Assembly (NCBI GenBank): GCA_009781425.1
Contig: WQYC01000025.1
Span: 1-39,070, forward strand
Reading direction: 5' to 3'
DNA from: Oscillospiraceae bacterium
GTDB taxonomy: Bacteria; Bacillota; Clostridia; Oscillospirales; Ruminococcaceae
Length of the DNA: 39,070 nt
The first letter of the stretch is position 1. Every line of letters begins with the position of its first letter. Positions 30,253 through 37,285 of the stretch are shown piece after piece. Below the pieces are notes generated by a model, which saw only the letters and a program-made list of their open reading frames with translations, did not search any database and was not told the DNA's origin. The position numbers and the translations under genes were made by a program.

Positions 30253-31260
30253 ATGTCAAACATAAAATTTGAAGGTCAGAACAGAAGACAAAGCAAAATC
30301 GACGCTTGTCTTAAAGAATACGGCATAGCAAGCCTTGAAGCGGCGCGCGATTTATGTCTCGAAAAAGGCATAAACGTAGAAGAAATCGTCAAAGGCGTTC
30401 AGCCTATTGCATTCGAGAACGCAACCTGGGCGTACACGCTCGGCACTGCAATCGCAGTTAAAACAGGCAAAACCAACGCCGCAGAAGCCGCGGCTACAAT
30501 CGGCATAGGCTTGCAGGCGTTTTGTATTCCCGGCTCGGTCGCGGAAAACCGCGACGTGGGCTTAGGTCACGGAAACTTAGGCGCAATGCTTCTCGAAGAA
30601 GAAAATAAGTGCTTCTGCTTCTTAGCGGGACACGAGAGCTTCGCGGCGGCAGAGGGCGCAATCGGCATTGCCAGAACCGCCAACAAAGCCCGCAAAGAAC
30701 CGCTCAGAGTTATTCTTAACGGCTTAGGAAAAGACGCGGCTTATATTATTTCGAGAATCAACGGCTTTACCTACGTTGAAACCGAGTATGACATTCCGAG
30801 CGATAATCTTAAAATCGTGAAAGAAATCGCTTTCTCCGATGGCGACAAGGCAAAAGTAAAGGTTTACGGCTGTGACGATGTTTGCGAGGGCGTTGCAGTA
30901 ATGAAGAAAGAATCCGTGGAAGTCAGCATTACAGGCAACTCTACGAACCCCACGAGATTCCAGCACCTTGTTGCAGGAACTTACAAAAAATGGGCGACAG
31001 AGCACGATAAGAAGTACTTCTCTGTGGCAAGCGGCGGCGGAACAGGCAGAACGCTTCACGCCGATAATATGGCGGCAGGCCCTGCTTCCTACGGCATGAC
31101 TGACTCGATGGGACGTATGCACGGCGATGCACAATTCGCGGGCAGCTCGAGCGTTCCTGCGCACGTTGAAATGATGGGGCTTATCGGTATGGGGAATAAC
31201 CCGATGGTAGGTGCGACGGTGGCTTGTGCGGTGGCGATTAGCGAGGCTTTTAAGGCGTAG
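30253..31260 (+). CDS. GGGtGRT-family protein, function unknown
   Basis: 335 aa with AAAGGA before the ATG. It contains the family motif SVASGGGTGRTLHADNMAAG (about 258-277), the GHGNLGAMLLEEENKCFCFLAGHESFAAAEG block (about 116-146), and a conserved C-terminus rich in Gly/Ala (MGLIGMGNNPMVGATVACAV). No signal peptide. The family is conserved in anaerobic Firmicutes and usually found near a NifU-like scaffold, as here, but has no assigned reaction. The Gly-rich motif suggests a nucleotide or cofactor site (inferred). Confidence 0.9.
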   Translation: MSNIKFEGQNRRQSKIDACLKEYGIASLEAARDLCLEKGINVEEIVKGVQPIAFENATWAYTLGTAIAVKTGKTNAAEAAATIGIGLQAFCIPGSVAENRDVGLGHGNLGAMLLEEENKCFCFLAGHESFAAAEGAIGIARTANKARKEPLRVILNGLGKDAAYIISRINGFTYVETEYDIPSDNLKIVKEIAFSDGDKAKVKVYGCDDVCEGVAVMKKESVEVSITGNSTNPTRFQHLVAGTYKKWATEHDKKYFSVASGGGTGRTLHADNMAAGPASYGMTDSMGRMHGDAQFAGSSSVPAHVEMMGLIGMGNNPMVGATVACAVAISEAFKA

Positions 31261-31275
31261 AAAAATAATTAATAC

Positions 31276-31308
31276 AAACCTCCCGCTTTTCAAAAGGCGG
31301 GAGGTTTT
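31276..31308. terminator. Bidirectional terminator
   Basis: AAACCTCCCGC (31276-31286) and GCGGGAGGTTT (31297-31307) form an 11-bp perfect stem with a 10-nt loop and a following T. It lies between the converging GGGtGRT gene and the lipoprotein ending at 31314. Confidence 0.85.
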
Positions 31309-31313
31309 ACTAC

Positions 31314-32420
31314 TCACACACTGTCGGTAGGCAGAATTAATATATCGTCAGAGAAAAGACATTCCACAGAAATAAATTTAACACCCTCATCTCCGAGTTC
31401 AAGCGTATATTTCATTGTCTTCGCGAGGAGGAGATAGCCGTAATCGCCATAGTAATCAAGGATAATTTCCACGCCCGTATCTGTTGTTTTCTCTGAAACG
31501 AATACCGGATAATGCCAGAACCAACCGCGCGCGGGAACTTCATACTCATCGAGAGCTTCGCGGTTAATATTGGTTATTCCGAAGGTATATGCGGCTCTGT
31601 CAATCACATAATCAGTCGGCATTTGCCAGCCTTCCCATGAATCCTCGTTTCCTTGAAGCTCTTCAATCCTTTTGAGAGCAAAATGTAAGCGAGTATGAAA
31701 ACTATTGTCAGACCAGTTCCGTCTTTCTCTTATTAAGTTAAAATCGTTTATAGTTTCAAAAACATCAAAATTGCTTGAAAACAAGGCGCACATTTGAGCA
31801 TATTCATTGTGTTCAGTTAGATTCCAATATCCGAATATTTTTGTACCTATCGGCGTGAATTGTTGTATCGGCGACCATGAATGATTGTCTTTAATTTGCA
31901 ATTCCCATTCGCGTCCGCCGCGCGTGAAAATGTCGTCTTCGCCGTCTTCGACAGTTATGTAAAAGACAAAAGTCCATATTCTTCTGTCAACGTACATGGT
32001 ATGACGTCCGTCATCTGTATGGACATAAACTATATCAAATTCCGCGAAATCAAGTTCGCTTACAAAATCAAAACCCTGCTTGCTGTAATCACCGAAAATC
32101 TCACTCAAATACTCAACATCTTTCTCAACAAATGCGCGTTTTATATCCTCAGCGAGTTCTTCCTGCCATGCGGGATTTTCGGAGCGTTCATACAGGAAAA
32201 ATTCACGCTCGTCAATGACGAGTTCTTTCGGTTCAGGCTCGGGTTCAGGTGCAGGTGCAGGTTCCGTCTCAGGTGCGGTTTCAATGTCAAGCGGCTCTTC
32301 AGCTTCAATTTCAAGCAGAGCTTCCCCTTCGTGAGTCTCGGGAGCTTCCGATATATTTTCGCTCCCGCAAGCCGTAAACAAAAATATTACCGCGAGTAAT
32401 AAAGCCATCAATTTTTTCAT
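31314..32420 (-). CDS. Lipoprotein with Pro/Glu-rich stalk, function unknown
   Basis: 368 aa with GGGGAGGG before the ATG. Lipobox LFTAC (Cys about 18). A low-complexity stalk of Glu/Pro/Ala (about 25-68, including the repeated APEPEPEP) probably spans the cell wall. The globular part (about 70-368) is acidic and rich in Trp/Tyr/Phe (WQEELAEDIKRAFVEKDVEY, RGWFWHYPVFVSEK). No family recognised. It has its own promoter and terminator. Confidence 0.8.
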   Translation of the reverse strand: MKKLMALLLAVIFLFTACGSENISEAPETHEGEALLEIEAEEPLDIETAPETEPAPAPEPEPEPKELVIDEREFFLYERSENPAWQEELAEDIKRAFVEKDVEYLSEIFGDYSKQGFDFVSELDFAEFDIVYVHTDDGRHTMYVDRRIWTFVFYITVEDGEDDIFTRGGREWELQIKDNHSWSPIQQFTPIGTKIFGYWNLTEHNEYAQMCALFSSNFDVFETINDFNLIRERRNWSDNSFHTRLHFALKRIEELQGNEDSWEGWQMPTDYVIDRAAYTFGITNINREALDEYEVPARGWFWHYPVFVSEKTTDTGVEIILDYYGDYGYLLLAKTMKYTLELGDEGVKFISVECLFSDDILILPTDSV

Positions 32421-32451
32421 AAATAACCCTCCCCGTCAAGCTGTTACTTTA

Positions 32452-32480
32452 ATAATACACAGATTATAAAGCAAAGTCAA
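32452..32480 (-). promoter_or_regulatory. Promoter of the Pro/Glu-stalk lipoprotein
   Basis: Minus strand TTGACT (32475-32480), 17 nt, TATTAT (32452-32457). An inverted repeat CTCCCCGT/ACGGGGAG brackets the promoter and reaches the ribosome site. Confidence 0.65.
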
Positions 32481-32514
32481 CGGGGAGAGCGATTCTGTAA
32501 TTTAATTGTAATAA

Positions 32515-33312
32515 TTAGCCGATAAACAACTGCCCCCAGCCCGTTCCGCTCTTACCCACGCCCATGTGCGTGTAATTCGGATTGAGGATATTCGCGCGGT
32601 GTCCCGAGGAATTCATCCATGCATTTACCACGGACTGCGCGTCTTTGAAGCCCTTCGCGATATTTTCGCCGCAGACTCTGTAGCCGATACCGAAATCACG
32701 CAGAACAGTGAAGCAGCTCGTACCGTCGGGGCGGGTGTGCGAGAAGCGGCGCAGAACCTCCTCAGCGCGCACCTCGGCGGCAGCGCAGAGGTCTTCGTCA
32801 AGCTGAAGCGCGGAGAGCCCTCTGCTTGTTCTTGCTTCGTTGACGAGATTCAAAACCTCCTCGGCATATGTAGAGCAGACTGCGGGAAGTGGCTCGGGTT
32901 CAGGCGGCTGAATTGGTTGTACCGGCTGAACAGGCGCGGGTTGGCAAGAACCGGTCGTGCAGGTATTATTTGCGTTACAATTGTTGGTTGTGCAGGAATT
33001 GTTTGCGTTACAATTGTTGGTAGCCGGGGGATTATTCGCCGTGATGTTATTTCCGTTTGCGTTTCCGAAGAATCCCAGGTTGCCCCGCAGAAGGTTTGTA
33101 ATCGGACAGCCGCCTGCGTTTACGTTAGTATTTGCGCTTCTGTTTCCGAAGAAGGAAGCGAAATTCCCGAAGGGGCTTCCTGAGCTTCCTCCTGCCGCTC
33201 TGTTAAAAAAGCTTGTCAGCGGGCAGGACGCCGAGGCTGTAATGCCGGTCGCAGAAACTAAAAGCGCGAGAATTATGCCCGTTATTAATGTCAGTCTAAG
33301 AGATTTTTTCAT
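32515..33312 (-). CDS. Secreted CAP-domain (SCP/YkwD-like) protein with Asn/Cys repeats
   Basis: 265 aa from the ATG at 33312 (MKKSLRLTLITGIILAL), preceded by GGAGG; the upstream ATG at 33342 lacks one. A signal peptide (about 1-29) is followed by a low-complexity region with Asn/Gly and CNANN-CTTNN repeats (about 60-125) and a Pro/Gln linker. The CAP domain (about 145-265) has VLNLVNEARTSRGLSALQLD, AAEVRAEEV, FSHTRPDG, GENIAKGF, WMNSSGHRANILNP and terminal WGQLFIG. Such proteins are common secreted factors in spore-formers (YkwD/SafA-like contexts), but the biochemical role is unclear. There is no nearby spore gene, so I do not assign one. Confidence 0.9.
   Translation of the reverse strand: MKKSLRLTLITGIILALLVSATGITASASCPLTSFFNRAAGGSSGSPFGNFASFFGNRSANTNVNAGGCPITNLLRGNLGFFGNANGNNITANNPPATNNCNANNSCTTNNCNANNTCTTGSCQPAPVQPVQPIQPPEPEPLPAVCSTYAEEVLNLVNEARTSRGLSALQLDEDLCAAAEVRAEEVLRRFSHTRPDGTSCFTVLRDFGIGYRVCGENIAKGFKDAQSVVNAWMNSSGHRANILNPNYTHMGVGKSGTGWGQLFIG
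32957..33022. repeat. 33-nt tandem repeat inside the CAP gene
   Basis: Two near-identical 33-nt units (32957-32989, 32990-33022) encode 11-residue units of the type NNCNANNxCTT. The period keeps the reading frame, so copy number could vary between strains without breaking the gene. Confidence 0.75.
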
Positions 33313-33380
33313 CTTATCCTCCAATAACGTTCGGCTTTTCACCGATTTTTTCTTGTGAATTAGTTAGCTGTGCTAAACAT

Positions 33381-33409
33381 ATGATACCAAAAAACCCTTT
33401 GTTTGTCAA
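33381..33409 (-). promoter_or_regulatory. Promoter of the CAP gene
   Basis: Minus strand TTGACA (33404-33409), 17 nt, TATCAT (33381-33386), about 70 nt upstream of the ATG. Confidence 0.7.
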
Positions 33410-33426
33410 GGTAAATAAGGGTTTTT
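33390..33426. repeat. Perfect inverted repeat overlapping the CAP promoter
   Basis: AAAAACCCTT (33390-33399) and AAGGGTTTTT (33417-33426), 17 nt apart, bracket the -35 hexamer. The outer A/T runs also look like a weak bidirectional terminator. Confidence 0.55.
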
Positions 33427-33490
33427 CTTTTATGCAATTAATTACAGAAATGGAAATTTGAAATAATTTTAAAAAATTTTGGTTAAACAC

Positions 33491-33519
33491 TTGACAAGGC
33501 ACATTCAAAAGTGTATAAT
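33491..33519 (+). promoter_or_regulatory. Consensus promoter of the tRNA-Val/tRNA-Asp unit
   Basis: TTGACA (33491-33496), 17 nt, TATAAT (33514-33519), identical to the consensus. A GCTGTC/GACAGC hairpin (33526-33547) lies in the leader before the first tRNA. Confidence 0.85.
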
Positions 33520-33562
33520 ATAATAGCTGTCGGCTAAAAGTGACAGCAATGGGGACTCAAGC

Positions 33563-33635
33563 GGGAGTATAGCTCAGCTGGGAGAGCATCTGCCTTACAA
33601 GCAGGAGGTCACAGGTTCGAGCCCTGTTACTCCCA
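33563..33635 (+). tRNA. tRNA-Val (anticodon TAC)
   Basis: 73 nt. Acceptor GGGAGTA pairs with TACTCCC, with A as discriminator; D arm GCTC/GAGC; anticodon loop CTTACAA (TAC); T arm ACAGG-TTCGAGC-CCTGT. The 3' CCA is not encoded. Confidence 0.95.
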
Positions 33636-33649
33636 TGATTCCCCAAAAT

Positions 33650-33723
33650 GGTCCGGTAGTTCAGTTGGTTAGAACGCCAGCCTGTCACGCTGGAGGTCGA
33701 GGGTTCGAGTCCCTTCCGGATCG
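33650..33723 (+). tRNA. tRNA-Asp (anticodon GTC)
   Basis: 74 nt. Acceptor GGTCCGG pairs with CCGGATC (one G-U), discriminator G; anticodon stem CCAGC/GCTGG with loop CTGTCAC (GTC); T loop TTCGAGT. The 3' CCA is not encoded. It is 14 nt after tRNA-Val and probably cotranscribed. Confidence 0.95.
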
Positions 33724-33748
33724 CGAAAATTCTTTTATGAATAAAAAC

Positions 33749-33784
33749 AGGACAAGCCCCGAGAATACAAGGCTTGTCCTTTTT
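33749..33784 (+). terminator. Terminator of the tRNA unit
   Basis: AGGACAAGCC (33749-33758) and GGCTTGTCCT (33771-33780), a perfect 10-bp stem followed by TTTT. The T run abuts the end of the minus-strand tRNA and could also serve it. Confidence 0.85.
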
Positions 33785-33785
33785 A

Positions 33786-33859
33786 TGCACCTTCAGGGAC
33801 TCGAACCCCGGACCTACCGGTTATGAGCCGGGAGCTCTAACCAACTGAGCTAAAGGTGC
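33786..33859 (-). tRNA. tRNA with CAT anticodon (Met elongator or Ile2)
   Basis: 74 nt on minus. Acceptor GCACCTT/AAGGTGC, discriminator A; D arm GCTC/GAGC; anticodon stem CCCGG/CCGGT with loop CTCATAA (CAT); T loop TTCGAGT. CAT with this loop fits elongator Met or the Ile2 type modified by TilS. The lack of the initiator features (mismatched acceptor end, GGG-CCC stem) argues against initiator Met. No encoded CCA. Confidence 0.9.
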
Positions 33860-33880
33860 AACTATTAACGAACAAACAAC

Positions 33881-33909
33881 ATTATAACATAAAATAAATT
33901 TCTTGTCAA
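33881..33909 (-). promoter_or_regulatory. Consensus promoter of the CAT tRNA
   Basis: Minus strand TTGACA (33904-33909), 17 nt, TATAAT (33881-33886), 22 nt upstream of the tRNA 5' end. Confidence 0.85.
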
Positions 33910-33930
33910 GTATTTTTTTCAGAGGTAAGC

Positions 33931-35364
33931 ATGAAAAACACAAATTTATCAATGCTCGCGGACTTCTATGAATTCACGATGGCGGGCGGCTATTTAAAAA
34001 GCGGATTATATAAGAAAAAAGCCTACTTCGACGTATTTTTCCGTGCTGTCCCCGATAACGGCGGCTTCGCAATCGCGGCGGGGCTTGAGCAGGCTGTGCG
34101 CTACATAGAGCAGCTGAAATTCACCGATGAAAATATTTCTTATCTGCGCTCAAAAAATCTTTTTGACGAGGATTTTTTGACGTATTTGAAGAATTTCCGC
34201 TTCACAGGCGATGTTTACGCTGTACCGGAGGGCACTCCGGTTTTCGCGAATACGCCTCTTATGACCGTATGTGCGCCTGCTATAGAGGCGCAGTTGATTG
34301 AAACTTATATTCTGCTCGCCTTGAACCATCAGTCGCTGATTGCGACAAAAGCCAATCGCATTGTCAGAGCGGCGGCAGGGCGCGCTGTGTTAGAATTCGG
34401 CTCGCGCAGGGCGCAGGGCGCGGACGGCGCGGTTATGGGCGCGCGGGCGGCGTATATCGGCGGTTGCGCGGGGACGAGCTGCACGCTCACAGACGAGCTT
34501 TACGGCGTGCCTGCGAGCGGAACAATGGCGCACTCGTGGGTGCAGATGTTCGACACGGAATACGAAGCGTTCAAAACTTTTTGCGAGCTTTACCCGAACA
34601 ACGCGGTTCTGCTTGCGGATACCTACAACACGCTGAAAAGTGGCGTCCCGAACGCAATTCGCGCGTTTAAAGAAGTGCTTGTTCCGCAAGGAATCAGCGA
34701 CTTCGCGATTCGCTTAGATTCGGGCGATATATCATATATTTCAAAAAAAGCGCGTAAAATGCTTGATGAGGCGGGCTTGCATAATTGTAAAATCGTCGCG
34801 TCAAACTCGTTTGACGAATATCTTATACGCGATTTAATTATGCAGGGTGCGGCGGTTGATGTTTTCGGCGTGGGCGAACGGCTGATTACAGCTAAGAGCG
34901 ACCCTGTTTTCGGCGGCGTTTATAAGTTAGTCGCGCTTGAAAATGAAGCGGGCGAAATCGTTCCTAAAATCAAAGTAAGTGAAAATATTGCGAAGATTCC
35001 CGTGCCGCATTTCAAGAAGCTATACAGGCTTTTTGACAACGAAACAGGCATGGCAATCGCAGACGAGCTCTGCGTTTACGATGAAATCATCGACGAGAGC
35101 AAGCCGCATATTCTCTTTGACCCGAACGCGACATGGAAAACCAAAACGCTCACAAATTTCACCGCAAAGGAACTGCAGGTTCCTGTAATTAAAAACGGCG
35201 AATTAATTTACAATTTGCCTACTCTTGCACAAATTCGCAGTTACTGCGAAACACAGGTAAATCTTCTTTGGGACGAGATGAAACGCTTCGAGTATCCGCA
35301 TAAGTATTATGTAGACTTATCGCAAAAATTATGGGACATAAAACACGAATTACTAAAAATGTAG
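33931..35364 (+). CDS. pncB: Nicotinate phosphoribosyltransferase
   Basis: 477 aa with AGAGGT before the ATG. It makes nicotinate mononucleotide from nicotinate and PRPP (NAD salvage). Seen: N-terminal LSMLADFYEFTMAGGYLK, the FGSRRAQG motif (about 156-163), SGTMAHSW (about 194-201) with the His that is phosphorylated during ATP hydrolysis, and LDSGDISYISKKAR. Length and motifs match the family. Its stop codon TAG is the first part of a palindromic repeat. Confidence 0.95.
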   Translation: MKNTNLSMLADFYEFTMAGGYLKSGLYKKKAYFDVFFRAVPDNGGFAIAAGLEQAVRYIEQLKFTDENISYLRSKNLFDEDFLTYLKNFRFTGDVYAVPEGTPVFANTPLMTVCAPAIEAQLIETYILLALNHQSLIATKANRIVRAAAGRAVLEFGSRRAQGADGAVMGARAAYIGGCAGTSCTLTDELYGVPASGTMAHSWVQMFDTEYEAFKTFCELYPNNAVLLADTYNTLKSGVPNAIRAFKEVLVPQGISDFAIRLDSGDISYISKKARKMLDEAGLHNCKIVASNSFDEYLIRDLIMQGAAVDVFGVGERLITAKSDPVFGGVYKLVALENEAGEIVPKIKVSENIAKIPVPHFKKLYRLFDNETGMAIADELCVYDEIIDESKPHILFDPNATWKTKTLTNFTAKELQVPVIKNGELIYNLPTLAQIRSYCETQVNLLWDEMKRFEYPHKYYVDLSQKLWDIKHELLKM

Positions 35365-35413
35365 GGAACGCATTTATGCGTTCCGAAACGGAACGGATTA
35401 ATCCGTTCCCTAC
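35361..35413. repeat. Two-hairpin palindromic repeat overlapping the pncB stop
   Basis: 53 nt from GTAGGG to CCCTAC with two hairpins, GGAACGCAT/ATGCGTTCC and GGAACGGAT/ATCCGTTCC, the same layout as 23231-23283. The TAG within GTAGGG is the stop of pncB. Confidence 0.85.
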
Positions 35414-35433
35414 AAATAAACAGGAGGACTATC

Positions 35434-36783
35434 ATGCCTAATCCCTACTTACCCTTACACGAGTACATTCCCGACGGAGAACCGCGCCTTTTCGGCGACC
35501 GTGTCTATATCTACGGTTCGCACGATAACGCAGGCTCAGACAGCTTCTGCGACTTCAAGCTGAAGGTCTGGAGCGCGTCTGTTGATAATTTAAACGACTG
35601 GGTTTGCCACGGTGACGCGTTTCACACGCAGGCTGACCGCGACCACCCGAGCGACACCGACTGGACTGACGGCGTTAAAAACGCGCTGTTCGCGCCTGAT
35701 GTTGTTGAAAAGGACGGTAAATACTACCTTTACGCCTACATTATGGACGCAAAGGGCTGTGTCGCAGTGAGCGATAAGCCCGAAGGCCCCTTTAAGCTGA
35801 TTTCGCAGTATAAATATAATATTCCCGAGGGGCGCGGCGACGAATTCTGCAACAACGGCTGGTTCATTGACCCCGGCACGCTTGTTGACGACGACGGCAG
35901 AGTTTACGTCTACTGCGGCTTTGAGAAGTCGTTTATGGCGGAATTAAACGCCGATAATATGTACGAGGTGATTGATGGGACTTACATCGACGATATTATC
36001 CCTGTTGAAGAGCCGCACAGGTTCTTTGAAGCCTGCTCACCGCGCAAGGTCGGCGATGTTTATTACATGATTTACTCGCCGAATCCGGGCAGCCGCTTAG
36101 TTTACGCGACGAGCAAGTCGCCGACAGGACCTTTCGAGTTCCGCGGGATTATCGTTGACAACGCTGATAATTATCCCGGCGGTAATGACCACGGCTCGAT
36201 TTGCAAAATAAAAGACCAGTGGTATATTTTTTACCACCGCATGACTAACGGGACTATTATGTCGCGCAGAGCCTGCGTTGAGCGGATTGAAATCCTTCCC
36301 GACGGTTCAATTCCGCAGGTTGAAATGACCTCGCTCGGCTTTGAAGAATCGCTGAACCCTTATAAAATCACGCCAGCTGAAATCGCCTGCTATTTAACAG
36401 GAGAAAAGCCGCTCATAACCGAGAAAAACGTATTTGAAAGATATATCACGAATATAAAAAGCGGCACTGTCATAGGGTATAAATACTTCGATTTTGGCGA
36501 GGATTTTTCAAGCAAGACGATGGAATTTATCGCCGATGTAAAAGGCACGGGTTGTAAATCGAAGATTACACTTATGCTTGACGACCCCGACTTAGAGCGA
36601 GGTGCAAGCTTAGGCACACTTGAAATCGGCATGAATGACGGTCAGTACAGCGCGGCGGTCACGAGCGTAACAGGGCGGCACGCGGTTTATTTCGTAGTTG
36701 AGCACTGCTTCGGCGGCTGGTTCAAGGATATGTTCGATGGCAGAAACTTGTTTGAATTAATTTCATTTGTATTCGTAAAGTAG
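35434..36783 (+). CDS. GH43 glycosidase (beta-xylosidase/arabinofuranosidase type) with C-terminal CBM6-like domain
   Basis: 449 aa with AGGAGG before the ATG. The five-bladed propeller (about 1-310) has PDGEPRLFGDRVYIYGSHDN, LFAPDVVEKDGKYYLYA, WFIDPGTLVDDDGRVYVYCG, FFEACSPRKVGDVYYMIYS (acid Glu about 199) and NDHGSICKIKDQWYIFYHR. The last 130 residues (SGTVIGYKYFDFG ... RHAVYFVVEH) look like a CBM6/36-type beta sandwich. No signal peptide, so it acts on imported arabino- or xylo-oligosaccharides. Exact specificity cannot be read here. Its TAG stop lies in a palindromic repeat. Confidence 0.9.
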   Translation: MPNPYLPLHEYIPDGEPRLFGDRVYIYGSHDNAGSDSFCDFKLKVWSASVDNLNDWVCHGDAFHTQADRDHPSDTDWTDGVKNALFAPDVVEKDGKYYLYAYIMDAKGCVAVSDKPEGPFKLISQYKYNIPEGRGDEFCNNGWFIDPGTLVDDDGRVYVYCGFEKSFMAELNADNMYEVIDGTYIDDIIPVEEPHRFFEACSPRKVGDVYYMIYSPNPGSRLVYATSKSPTGPFEFRGIIVDNADNYPGGNDHGSICKIKDQWYIFYHRMTNGTIMSRRACVERIEILPDGSIPQVEMTSLGFEESLNPYKITPAEIACYLTGEKPLITEKNVFERYITNIKSGTVIGYKYFDFGEDFSSKTMEFIADVKGTGCKSKITLMLDDPDLERGASLGTLEIGMNDGQYSAAVTSVTGRHAVYFVVEHCFGGWFKDMFDGRNLFELISFVFVK

Positions 36784-36804
36784 GGGCGGATTTTATATCC
36801 GCCC
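36780..36804. repeat. Short palindromic repeat at the GH43 stop
   Basis: GTAGGGGCGGAT then ATCCGCCC after a short loop (36780-36804). The first TAG ends the GH43 gene. The CCCTAC end is missing; the following GTAAGGAGC gives the ribosome site of the next gene. Confidence 0.7.
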
Positions 36805-36817
36805 GTAAGGAGCTAAA

Positions 36818-37285
36818 ATGAACTGCAACTGCAACAATAACAACGAAAACCTAATCGCAATACTGCAAAAAGCGCAGGAGGAAAGTGGCTGGCTTTCCCG
36901 CGAGACGCTTGAAAGAATCGCAGAAGAAACAGGGATAACGCTCGCAAAAGTCATAGGCGTAGCGACGTTTTACGCGCAGTTCCGCGATAAGCCGATAGGC
37001 AAGAATCTGATTCTGCTCTGTCAGGGTACGGCTTGCCACGTTAACGGCTCTGCGGAAATTGAAGCGGCGATTCGTGAGCATTTGAAGGTTGAGGAAGGCG
37101 AAATTACCGCTGACGGCTTGTTCACCTACAACAACGTCGCGTGCCTCGGCTGCTGCAGCCTTGCGCCTGCGATGATGATTGGCGATAAAACCTACGGGAA
37201 ACTTACACGCGAAAGCACAGTTAAAATTTTAGATGAATATGTAGGGTGCGCCGTCCCCGGCGCACCGCCACCGGAGGTGGATTGA
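36818..37285 (+). CDS. NuoE-like [2Fe-2S] thioredoxin-fold subunit (HndA/HydC type)
   Basis: 155 aa with AAGGAG before the ATG. N-terminal helical part (AILQKAQEESGWLSRETLER), then the thioredoxin-like ferredoxin with ligands in CQGTACHVNGS and NNVACLGCCSLAPAM. It passes electrons in NADH- or NADP-linked hydrogenase or formate dehydrogenase complexes. The last 14 residues (VGCAVPGAPPPEVD) are encoded by a palindromic repeat that begins where the family normally ends, so the tail is probably acquired. The stop shares one base with the next ATG. Confidence 0.9.
   Translation: MNCNCNNNNENLIAILQKAQEESGWLSRETLERIAEETGITLAKVIGVATFYAQFRDKPIGKNLILLCQGTACHVNGSAEIEAAIREHLKVEEGEITADGLFTYNNVACLGCCSLAPAMMIGDKTYGKLTRESTVKILDEYVGCAVPGAPPPEVD
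37241..37266. repeat. Palindromic repeat read as the C-terminus of the NuoE-like protein
   Basis: GTAGGGTGCGCC (37241-37252) and GGCGCACC (37259-37266) form a hairpin. Here GTA-GGG is read in frame as Val-Gly, so the TAG is out of register and translation continues through the repeat to the TGA at 37283. Confidence 0.7.

Noticed and set aside
32957-33022. CRISPR-like short repeats
   Set aside because: Only two adjacent 33-nt copies without spacers, coding for an Asn/Cys-rich part of the CAP protein.
33635-33826. Plus-strand ORF after tRNA-Val
   Set aside because: It is a translation of tRNA-Asp and the flanking terminator, a common false gene call.
37246-37284. Upstream start of the NuoF-like gene
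   Set aside because: It lies in the repeat-derived end of the preceding gene. The ATG at 37285 has a strong ribosome site and begins the conserved domain.
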